DNA of 14,290 nucleotides from assembly GCA_900540005.1 (NCBI GenBank), contig UQEM01000053.1, forward strand, positions 1-14,290. Direction: 5' to 3'. Both the position numbers and the translations under genes were made by a program. Of the stretch, positions 5,583 to 12,124 are shown piece after piece (positions within the stretch are counted from its first letter, which is position 1; the number at the start of each line of letters is the position of its first letter). A model generated the notes under the pieces. The model was not told where the DNA came from and searched no databases. It was given only the letters and a program-made list of their open reading frames with translations. This DNA is from an uncultured Ruminococcus sp. (GTDB lineage: Bacteria; Bacillota; Clostridia; Oscillospirales; Ruminococcaceae).

Positions 5583-7052
5583 TTATTGTGTACGGATGTG
5601 GGGATTGATATAGACCATTATCCCAGAACGATTACAGCCGTTTGCTGCCGGAATTGTCTCACGGTGGAGATAGCCGTATTCCTCCAGCATCTCCATTGTC
5701 TCACCGAAATCGGCGGCATTCTTGAACAGTGTGCATCGGCACAGCTTGTATAAATCGTTCTGCCTTATCTGCGTGATGTGCTTGGAGCGAATCTTGTTCA
5801 GCACACGTTCAGCCTTGATAGTTCCGAGGTCAACATCACCGAGGCTGTAAGCATATATCGCCTGCTCTCGGAAATACTCGCCTATCTCGATAGCGTTGCA
5901 GAACGTATCGAGTGTAACACGGCTCTCCACAGGATCAACACCATTCAGCGCACACTTGATGCAGTGAATGATACCGCACAGGCGGAGCAGTTCACCGTGA
6001 TACTTGCCGCCCCAGTCCTTGCAGAAAGCCATGTCCGTGACGAGGTGTGGCTCAATGTAGTTGTTGTAATAGTCAACAAACTCTCCGTAAGCCTTACCGT
6101 CAAAGTGCAGATATAGTTCCTTTTCATCGTGATAGGTGAACTTTACACCGAGGAGCTTGTATATCAGCTTCTGATAGTTTTCCGATACAGCTTCCGGTAC
6201 AGGTGAGGTATCATATTTCCGTGAACCGATATTGCTTACGGGGAAACAATAGAGGAAACGAGCTATCAGACCGCTGCCCCTGAAAGCAGGATTGTTTATC
6301 ATGCTATCAAACATATAGGGCTGACACGCAAGACAGATACTCATGTAGGGCTTTTTGAGAACGATGCACCCTCTGGTCGCTCTGTCGCTGATATACGTTT
6401 CTCCGTTCCACGATTTCAGGAGCAAATCAAGGTTCGGGATATTGCTGCTGTACCGTCCGCTGAAATTGCCGAGCATACCGGCTTCATCGGAGATCATCAG
6501 CAGAGTGCCGTTTTCTTCCAACAGATGCACAAGGGATTCGGGCGTGACATCGTCAACAGCTATTCTACGGAAGTTGCTCGGAGGCATATTGCTCATCTCC
6601 GTCTGGAGCTTGGCTATCTCCTCGGCGGTAACATCTTTCTTCTTTTCAAGTGCTTCGAGCTTGCCTGCTAACAGCTTGTATTCTGCCTGCGCCGTGAAGA
6701 TGTCCTGCTTGTTGTTTTCGTTCCAATCGTGAGCGAACTGAATATACGGTCGCTTTATCAGTGAGATAACAGGAGACTTCTTAAAGCTCGGCTCTGCTAT
6801 CGTGAGGGTGTCAAGCACCAGCGGCTCTGTATGGTCACGCTTTGCCGACATACGGTATACTCCCGAAAAGCAGTAGCTCACCGCCGAGAGTATCGAAGTG
6901 CCTGCCATAGCAACGTCCGTTGATGTGGTAGTCGCTATTGCGTCCGCCATATCACCTATGATAGGTGGGAGTGCGTTCACGGGGAACGGCAGGAGGTTCG
7001 TCCCGTCGGGACGGAGGGGTGTGGGTGTTGCCCACTGGTTTGATTCATTCAA
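5583..7052 (-). CDS. DUF3987 (YfjI-like) protein, putative replication-type ATPase
   Basis: This 489-aa protein matches the DUF3987 group, which is common in integrative elements and often found with primase or helicase genes. Visible landmarks are the N-terminal FPVNALPP segment, a P-loop-like AEPSFKKS (86-93) followed by PVIS, the DVTPESL box (168-174), a Walker B-like LLMISDEAG (184-192) and a conserved middle with CLACQPYM. The P-loop deviates from GxxxxGKS: both Gly are replaced while Lys92-Ser93 remain. The C-terminus resembles a winged helix. The start appears to be TTG 7052, 11 nt after AAAGGA, because the family's N-terminal segment begins there and no ATG fits. It heads the leftward operon. 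Its exact biochemical role is not established. Confidence 0.85.
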   Translation of the reverse strand: MNESNQWATPTPLRPDGTNLLPFPVNALPPIIGDMADAIATTTSTDVAMAGTSILSAVSYCFSGVYRMSAKRDHTEPLVLDTLTIAEPSFKKSPVISLIKRPYIQFAHDWNENNKQDIFTAQAEYKLLAGKLEALEKKKDVTAEEIAKLQTEMSNMPPSNFRRIAVDDVTPESLVHLLEENGTLLMISDEAGMLGNFSGRYSSNIPNLDLLLKSWNGETYISDRATRGCIVLKKPYMSICLACQPYMFDSMINNPAFRGSGLIARFLYCFPVSNIGSRKYDTSPVPEAVSENYQKLIYKLLGVKFTYHDEKELYLHFDGKAYGEFVDYYNNYIEPHLVTDMAFCKDWGGKYHGELLRLCGIIHCIKCALNGVDPVESRVTLDTFCNAIEIGEYFREQAIYAYSLGDVDLGTIKAERVLNKIRSKHITQIRQNDLYKLCRCTLFKNAADFGETMEMLEEYGYLHRETIPAANGCNRSGIMVYINPHIRTQ

Positions 7053-7183
7053 GTTTCTATCAGTCCTTTCTGATGTTTTGTAATTGTGGCGGTCAACATA
7101 GGCTGTGCTGCTCCGCTGTCAGCTATCTTTCTCCTGCTGACATGAACATTGTAACATTTCCGAACGAGTCCATGTGCGGATAA

Positions 7184-7270
7184 TGCGTATATTTCCAATC
7201 AAATACGCAAATATTTTTGTGATACGAAACGCTATTATAAGAATACGCATATTATTGACAACTTGCGTAT
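7184..7270. promoter_or_regulatory. Four-copy TGCGTAT/ATACGCA operator array
   Basis: The 7-mer occurs four times as two inverted pairs: TGCGTAT 7184-7190 with ATACGCA 7203-7209, and ATACGCA 7243-7249 with TGCGTAT 7264-7270. The second pair flanks the shared -35 region of the divergent promoters. This is the arrangement expected for a dimeric repressor controlling both directions. Which protein binds is unknown. Confidence 0.75.
7234..7261 (-). promoter_or_regulatory. Leftward promoter overlapping the rightward one
   Basis: On the minus strand, TTGTCA (7261-7256), a 16-nt spacer and TATAAT (7239-7234) form a promoter whose -35 box shares the same bases as the rightward TTGACA. It would drive the DUF3987-HTH-57-aa operon after a leader of about 175 bases. 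An operator half-site (7243-7249) lies in its spacer. Confidence 0.75.
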
Positions 7271-7283
7271 TGTATGCTATAAT
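7255..7283 (+). promoter_or_regulatory. Perfect consensus promoter, rightward
   Basis: TTGACA (7255-7260), a 17-nt spacer and TATAAT (7278-7283) match the sigma-A consensus at every position. The predicted transcript starts near 7290 and reads the gene at 7314. An operator half-site (7264-7270) lies in the spacer. Confidence 0.92.
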
Positions 7284-7313
7284 AGAATAAGATACCAAAA
7301 ACGAGGTGAGCGT

Positions 7314-8381
7314 ATGGAGACTACCACAATTTACCGAATAAACGAAACAGACCGCACGATAGACATCGCACAGTCTGTACAGAATGATGATGAGAGTATT
7401 CACGGCTCAGTGCTGAATACACGGACTTATACCTTTGATGAGCTATTGTATCAGCATAAGATGTTTCGGGAGCATACCGAGCCGTTTGACACGTTTCGGG
7501 ACAGGCTTCACAGTGCTTTGCGTATCGGCAGGAGCATCGAAGTCAGCACCGATGATATGATCGCAAGGTTTGTTGCCGAGTATGGGGAAAACATATTTTT
7601 CAGGAACTTTGTGTCAGCGGTCATTGATCTGTATGACACTGAGCGTTATCAGCTATTGAAGCCGAATGATGTGGTGCTTGCCAAGCTGAACAGGAACAAG
7701 GTACAGACAGGCATATCTGAACGCATCAATGCGTTTTTCGATACGCAGCTTGGATTGCTGTGCAGTGAAGCGTATTTCAGTCACAAGGTCACTATGGAGC
7801 ATTTCGCCCTTACATCAAGCAGAACGGTTATCGCTGCCGATGACTATACCTTTAATGTGTTCCATGAAAGCGATAACTGCCTGATAACCGTCCTTGCTGA
7901 GATAGGGCAGCTCGTTCACAAGAACAAGTGGACAATATGTGAGTGCGGATTCTGTCATAAGCTGTTTCTCGGAACGGAGAGCGAAGTCTGCTGTCAAGCT
8001 GCTGAGTGTATCGAAGCACAGAAGCAACAGAAAGAAAAAATCATTGAAGAGAATACGCAGGAATACTCGGCAATAAAGAAAGACTATGATTCCTTTGTCC
8101 GCAGATACAAGGGGTATCTCGATGTGGTAGAGATCGACCGCTATCACCCTGATGATTACGATGAATTTATACAGTCGAAGCAAGTGCGTATGGATAAAAT
8201 GACGGCGCTCAAAAAGAAGCTGATACGAAACGGCTTGCCTTCGTCGGAGTTGTATGAGTTGGGAAAACAGTATAAGGCTGAGATAAAGGCTCTTGCTGAG
8301 GGGATACTTGATAAGTATGGGTTTGATGTGACGGCGGTTGCTAAGATAAAGAAGCCGAGGAAGGGAAAGCATGAAATTTGA
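7314..8381 (+). CDS. Zinc-finger-like protein of unknown function (possibly DUF6076)
   Basis: This is a 355-aa soluble protein. Residues 209-232 hold a likely zinc knuckle: C211-x2-C214, then C227-x4-C232, with extra Cys at 209 and 226. The Lys/Glu-rich region that follows (about 233-300) looks helical or coiled, and the C-terminus is basic (KIKKPRKGKH), which suggests nucleic-acid contact. The layout recalls proteins labelled DUF6076 that are frequent in clostridial mobile elements, but I cannot confirm this. The start is ATG 7314, 6 nt after GAGGTGA; an upstream in-frame ATG at 7263 falls in the promoter. It is divergent from the mobility operon and behind a perfect, operator-flanked promoter, so it may be an element regulator. 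Confidence 0.72.
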   Translation: METTTIYRINETDRTIDIAQSVQNDDESIHGSVLNTRTYTFDELLYQHKMFREHTEPFDTFRDRLHSALRIGRSIEVSTDDMIARFVAEYGENIFFRNFVSAVIDLYDTERYQLLKPNDVVLAKLNRNKVQTGISERINAFFDTQLGLLCSEAYFSHKVTMEHFALTSSRTVIAADDYTFNVFHESDNCLITVLAEIGQLVHKNKWTICECGFCHKLFLGTESEVCCQAAECIEAQKQQKEKIIEENTQEYSAIKKDYDSFVRRYKGYLDVVEIDRYHPDDYDEFIQSKQVRMDKMTALKKKLIRNGLPSSELYELGKQYKAEIKALAEGILDKYGFDVTAVAKIKKPRKGKHEI

Positions 8382-8440
8382 TTCCGGTGGAGTCGAAGTT
8401 ACAACTTGATGAAAAATAGGCAAAATATCCGTCTAAGCCA

Positions 8441-8469
8441 TTGCTTTTTCTGCCTGTTTATGCTATAAT
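8441..8469 (+). promoter_or_regulatory. Promoter of the methyltransferase genes
   Basis: TTGCTT (8441-8446), a 17-nt spacer and TATAAT (8464-8469), with TG one base before the -10 box (an extended -10), form a good vegetative promoter. The likely start near 8476 leaves a leader of about 27 bases before ATG 8503. This rules out the earlier ATG at 8473 as the main start. Confidence 0.8.
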
Positions 8470-8502
8470 AATATGAGTAATTATATTGAAACGGAGACTA
8501 TT

Positions 8503-9507
8503 ATGTTTGATATTTGGAACAGGAGATACACTGGTAGTAAGTATAAGCTCTCCTCTTGGATAAGTGAATTGATAGCTGAAAACTGTAACGGCAACTCCTT
8601 TTGTGATATTTTTGCAGGAACAGGCATTATTTCATATACTATGCTTGATAAAATGAAGAAGATATACATTAATGACTTTCTTTATTCAAATGAAGTTATT
8701 TATAAAGCGTTCTTTGATGCTGCTCCTTATGACAAGAATTTAATCTCTGAATATTGCAGCCGTTTTCAATCTTTGTCAGCAGACGATATAGACGAGAATT
8801 ATATCTCCATTAATTTCGGAGGGAAGTTCTTTTCGCACAGTGACGCAAAACTGATTGGACATATAAGAGAAGTTATCGAATCCGATAAAGATAAACTATC
8901 AGACAAGGAATTTGCTATGCTTCTTGCATCGCTGCTGTATTCAGCAGATAAAAGTGCTAATACCGTAGGTCACTATGATGCGTATATAAAAGGACACGAT
9001 ATTCCTGATACATTTTCATTTGATCTTATTAATCCATATAAAACAAAAAAGTCGCAAATAGCTATATCAAGAGAGGATTCCAATGAATTCGCTCTTAAGC
9101 TGAAATGTGATATAGTATATATTGATCCACCCTACAATTCAAGGCAGTACAGCCGATTTTATCATGTTTTGGAGAACATAACCTGTTGGCGAAAGCCTGA
9201 ACTTCATGGGGTAGCGTTAAAGCCTGATCCTGAAAATATGAGCGACTACTGCCGTAATAAAGCAAAAATAGTATTCAAGGAGCTAATAGATAGACTTGAT
9301 TGCAAATATATCGTTGTTTCGTATAACAACACCTACGAATCAAAGAGCAGTTCTTCAAAAAACAAAATGACACTGGAAGATATTGAAACTGCCCTATCCG
9401 CAAGAGGAGAAGTTCAGCGATTTGAAACATCACACAACTTCTTCAATGCGGGAAAAACCGATTTTAATGACCACAAAGAACTGATTTTTATTGTTAAAGT
9501 GAAGTGA
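8503..9507 (+). CDS. D12-class DNA N6-adenine methyltransferase (M1)
   Basis: This 334-aa enzyme transfers a methyl group from S-adenosylmethionine to adenine N6 in a specific DNA sequence. Motifs appear in alpha-group order: motif X YTGSKYKL (9-16), SAM-binding motif I DIFAGTGIISY (35-45), a target-recognition region (about 60-195) and catalytic motif IV DPPYNSRQYS (208-217). The last form, with HVLENI after it, is typical of methyltransferases paired with type IIS enzymes such as FokI relatives. The start is ATG 8503, 6 nt after GGAG (8493-8496). The next methyltransferase begins 5 nt after its stop. Together they would protect the two strands of the site cut by the AlwI-like endonuclease downstream. 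Confidence 0.92.
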   Translation: MFDIWNRRYTGSKYKLSSWISELIAENCNGNSFCDIFAGTGIISYTMLDKMKKIYINDFLYSNEVIYKAFFDAAPYDKNLISEYCSRFQSLSADDIDENYISINFGGKFFSHSDAKLIGHIREVIESDKDKLSDKEFAMLLASLLYSADKSANTVGHYDAYIKGHDIPDTFSFDLINPYKTKKSQIAISREDSNEFALKLKCDIVYIDPPYNSRQYSRFYHVLENITCWRKPELHGVALKPDPENMSDYCRNKAKIVFKELIDRLDCKYIVVSYNNTYESKSSSSKNKMTLEDIETALSARGEVQRFETSHNFFNAGKTDFNDHKELIFIVKVK

Positions 9508-9512
9508 TTACT

Positions 9513-10427
9513 ATGAAAACTCAGATAGCTACTTCTTTCAGAAGATCGCCCTTCTTTTATGTGGGCGACAAGTTCAAGCTCGTTCCACAGCTTAAAGAGC
9601 ATTTCCCAACTGATATTGACAGGTTCATTGAGCCTTTCTGCGGCGGCGGCAGTGTTTTTCTTAATGTCGATGCTGAAAGCTATCTTGTTAATGATATAGA
9701 TAGTTATATGATAGCTTTACACAGGCTGTTATTTGATTATAGCAACGATGTTGACGGCTTCTGGAGCAAATTGACCGATATTATAAATGGCTACGGGCTT
9801 TCAGCCTCTTTCCTGGGCAGGACTGTTCCTGACGAATATAAGATCAACTTTGTAAAAACTTATTATGCTAAGTATAATAAAGAAGCATATATGAAGCTCA
9901 GAGCTGATTTCAACAATGATAAGTCAAACCTGTTAAAGCTGTATGTTTTGCTCATCTACGGATTTAACCGTATGCTGAGATTCAATAACAATGGGGATTT
10001 TAATCTCCCCGTAGGAAATGTTGACTTTAATCAAAATGTTGTTAATGCTCTTAATGCGTATTTTGAATATGTATCTGAAAAGGATATAGAATTATTCAAC
10101 ATGGACTTTGAAGAATTTATTGCGGAAATAGAGCCAACAACAGATGATTTCATATACCTTGATCCGCCTTATCTTATTTCTTTCAGCGAGTATAACAAGC
10201 TATGGAATCCTGAAACGGAGCGTCGTTTACTTGATGTTCTCGATGATCTTAATAGCAGACATATAAGATTTGCCGTTTCAAATATCATCAGACATAAGAA
10301 TATGTATAACGAAATATTTGATACATGGTCAAAGAAATACAATGTAATCGATATTACAAGCAATTATATTAGTTTCCACGATAATACGCAGAAGGGGTCT
10401 TATGAAGTCTTGGTTGTAAATTATTAG
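9513..10427 (+). CDS. Dam-like D12-class DNA N6-adenine methyltransferase (M2)
   Basis: This 304-aa adenine methyltransferase is of the Dam/DpnM type. Motif X is YVGDKFKL (16-23), motif I FIEPFCGGGSVFLN (38-51), and there is a Dam-family RFNNNGDFNLPVG stretch (about 156-168) and catalytic DPPY (217-220). It is distinct from the first methyltransferase in sequence, so the pair is not a recent duplication. Two enzymes are expected when the recognition sequence is asymmetric, one for each strand. ATG 9513 is preferred; an in-frame GTG at 9504 overlaps the previous stop. The ribosome binding site is weak (AAGTGA), so translation is probably coupled to M1. An AT-rich hairpin (10421-10438) overlaps the stop, too weak to call a terminator. 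Confidence 0.93.
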   Translation: MKTQIATSFRRSPFFYVGDKFKLVPQLKEHFPTDIDRFIEPFCGGGSVFLNVDAESYLVNDIDSYMIALHRLLFDYSNDVDGFWSKLTDIINGYGLSASFLGRTVPDEYKINFVKTYYAKYNKEAYMKLRADFNNDKSNLLKLYVLLIYGFNRMLRFNNNGDFNLPVGNVDFNQNVVNALNAYFEYVSEKDIELFNMDFEEFIAEIEPTTDDFIYLDPPYLISFSEYNKLWNPETERRLLDVLDDLNSRHIRFAVSNIIRHKNMYNEIFDTWSKKYNVIDITSNYISFHDNTQKGSYEVLVVNY

Positions 10428-10481
10428 TAAACTAATAAATATTTATTGATACTTAAAATTTGTGCAATTAATTAAGCTGCT

Positions 10482-10510
10482 TTCATACCATCGTTTTAGG
10501 GTTGAATAAT
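10482..10510 (+). promoter_or_regulatory. Possible promoter of the inserted cassette
   Basis: TTCATA (10482-10487), a 17-nt spacer and AATAAT (10505-10510) score moderately against the vegetative consensus, 19 bases before the gene at 10530. It would let the three-gene cassette be expressed apart from the methyltransferases. The surrounding DNA is AT-rich, so chance matches are likely. Confidence 0.35.
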
Positions 10511-10529
10511 AGTTATTTAGGGAGGACTT

Positions 10530-10754
10530 ATGGATATTAAAAGAAGTGTTGTTTTTAAATACACAAACTATAAGGGTTCAGTAAGCATACGCCACGTTAT
10601 TCCCATAGATATATGGTATGGCTCTACGGAATATCACCCTGAAGAACAATGGCTATTAAAGGCTTATGATATTGATAAGCAAGATTATCGTAACTTTTCA
10701 ATAAAAGAAATATCCGAATGGAGGAGTCTTAATAATGATAAAGATTATGATTAG
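10530..10754 (+). CDS. Small WYL-like domain protein, 74 aa
   Basis: This 74-aa protein is almost entirely one compact domain. The pattern YTNYKGSVSIR, then IPIDIWYGSTEYHPEEQW, LLKAYDIDKQ and a final RNFSIKEI recalls small stand-alone proteins related to WYL-type ligand-sensing domains, in which similar GSTEYHPE and QWLL..AYD stretches recur. This assignment is from memory and only moderately secure. A GGGAGGA site lies 4 nt before ATG 10530. Its end overlaps the DUF4062 gene by 20 bases, so the two are coupled. It lacks a DNA-binding domain, so a role as ligand sensor or partner of the next two proteins is more likely than autonomous regulation. Confidence 0.75.
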   Translation: MDIKRSVVFKYTNYKGSVSIRHVIPIDIWYGSTEYHPEEQWLLKAYDIDKQDYRNFSIKEISEWRSLNNDKDYD

Positions 10755-11421
10755 TTCTGTAAATAATGGACTCGAAGCTGAACGTGATGCGTTAATGCAA
10801 TTATTTAGTAAATATGAATTTGTAGAACTTATGGGATCTGCTCCATATAATAACACTGCGTATTCAGGTAGTAGTGCTTATACAACCGTTAAAATGGCTA
10901 AAGATTGTGATATCTATATACTTATATTATCTAATGTATATGGTTCAGAGATAGAGGGTGGAAAATCTGCAACAGAAGTTGAGTTTGATGCTGCTATGAA
11001 AGATGATCCAACAAAAATAATGGTATTTAAAAAGATTACTGACTCAGATGTGGAAGCAAAACAGAAGGAATTTATAAAAAAAGTCACAGATTATAATTCT
11101 GGTTATTTTAGACCGAGTTTTAAATACTCTCACGAATTAATTGAATTTGCTAAAAGCTCATTCTATAACTGGCTGACTGAAAGAACACAAATAAATTGCA
11201 ACTTGAATATCATTGATCATTTTCTTCGTGTAGCAAAAGGCATTTTAGATGCAAGTATGGGAAAAATATATTACAGAACTACAATAGATAACGTTGAAAT
11301 AGAGTATTGTTATGGAGGCAAAACATATTCTATGCACTTTTCTAACGAAGAAATCGTTAAAAATTTTTGGAGTTCAATAAATCAATTACAACTAAATTAT
11401 TATTCTTGGATTGGTGAATAG
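10735..11421 (+). CDS. DUF4062 domain protein
   Basis: This 228-aa protein has an N-terminal DUF4062 domain (about residues 1-100): the opening IMISSVNNGLEAERDAL (4-20), KDCDIYILILSNVYG (56-70) and SATEVEFDAA (78-87) match the family's beta-alpha order. DUF4062 is a TIR/flavodoxin-like alpha-beta domain found in bacteria and at the head of NACHT/STAND-type proteins. No NTPase or repeat domain follows; the remaining 130 residues are unassigned. The start ATG 10735 is preceded by GGAGGAG (8 nt), which lies inside the previous gene. The DNA is visibly richer in A+T than the flanking methyltransferase and endonuclease genes, suggesting separate acquisition. A defence role is inferred. Confidence 0.83.
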   Translation: MIKIMISSVNNGLEAERDALMQLFSKYEFVELMGSAPYNNTAYSGSSAYTTVKMAKDCDIYILILSNVYGSEIEGGKSATEVEFDAAMKDDPTKIMVFKKITDSDVEAKQKEFIKKVTDYNSGYFRPSFKYSHELIEFAKSSFYNWLTERTQINCNLNIIDHFLRVAKGILDASMGKIYYRTTIDNVEIEYCYGGKTYSMHFSNEEIVKNFWSSINQLQLNYYSWIGE

Positions 11422-11422
11422 T

Positions 11423-12061
11423 ATGATAAAACATATAGAAACAAATGATTATATCAAAATGCTTGAAACTAAAATCAGAGATAGTTCTTCGTCTAAAACT
11501 GATATACAAGAAAGTTTATATGCTTTAGGATATCTTATTGGAATTCAAGTATGTAGTGAGTATTTTTTATCTGATAAAAAAATACAAACACCTATGAAAT
11601 GTGATTTCAACGGAAAATCATTGACAGAAAGCAATAATGTAATAATAAGCACAAAAGATGACTATCGATTATTTGCTTCTGGAATAACCAAATCTATAAA
11701 ATGTAATTATCAAGGTTTTATAGATTTTAACGGTTCTCGTGGAGAAAACATTTTTAAATCACCTATTAGAACAATTGAACTACCTGATATTACAAATGGA
11801 AAGCCTATTGATAATGTGATTATTGCTAAATCAGTAGTCGCAACAGGCTGTACTGCAATATCCTTAGCAAAAAAATCTCTTGAAAAGTATATGCCCAGAA
11901 ACCTAATAATTGTTAGTTATTTTTTCTCACAAAATGGTGTGAATGAATTAAATACTGCTTTACCTAATGCAGATATATATGTTAGTGAAAAGGACGACAA
12001 TATAGATGCGTCGGGTATGCTTAATCCTGGAGTCGGCAATTTAGATTTAAGAATTAAATAA
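11423..12061 (+). CDS. Uracil phosphoribosyltransferase-like protein, probably divergent or inactive
   Basis: The C-terminal half of this 212-aa protein follows uracil phosphoribosyltransferase (UPRT): AKSVVATGCTA (135-145) aligns with the PRPP loop DPMLATGGSA, and ASGMLNPGVGNLDLR (196-210) with the uracil-binding NEKGYIVPGLGDAGDR. A middle GFIDFNGSR...IRTIELPD matches the RDPET...KLP region. Two key places differ: the first acidic residue of the PRPP loop is Lys136, and GDAGDR is GNLDLR. UPRT activity is therefore doubtful; it may bind a different nucleotide or act as a sensor. It starts one base after the DUF4062 stop, so the two are tightly coupled. ATG 11423 is preferred over upstream TTG/GTG codons inside the previous gene. 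Base composition is as A+T-rich as DUF4062. Confidence 0.75.
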   Translation: MIKHIETNDYIKMLETKIRDSSSSKTDIQESLYALGYLIGIQVCSEYFLSDKKIQTPMKCDFNGKSLTESNNVIISTKDDYRLFASGITKSIKCNYQGFIDFNGSRGENIFKSPIRTIELPDITNGKPIDNVIIAKSVVATGCTAISLAKKSLEKYMPRNLIIVSYFFSQNGVNELNTALPNADIYVSEKDDNIDASGMLNPGVGNLDLRIK

Positions 12062-12124
12062 TATCACTTTATAATTAAGTTTTTTGTAAATTATTTTAGT
12101 AGCTACATTTTAGGAGATGAACGT

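Noticed and set aside
8473..8502. Upstream ATG giving ten extra residues to the first methyltransferase
   Set aside because: It lies four bases after the -10 box, before the expected transcript start, and has no ribosome binding site; ATG 8503 has GGAG.
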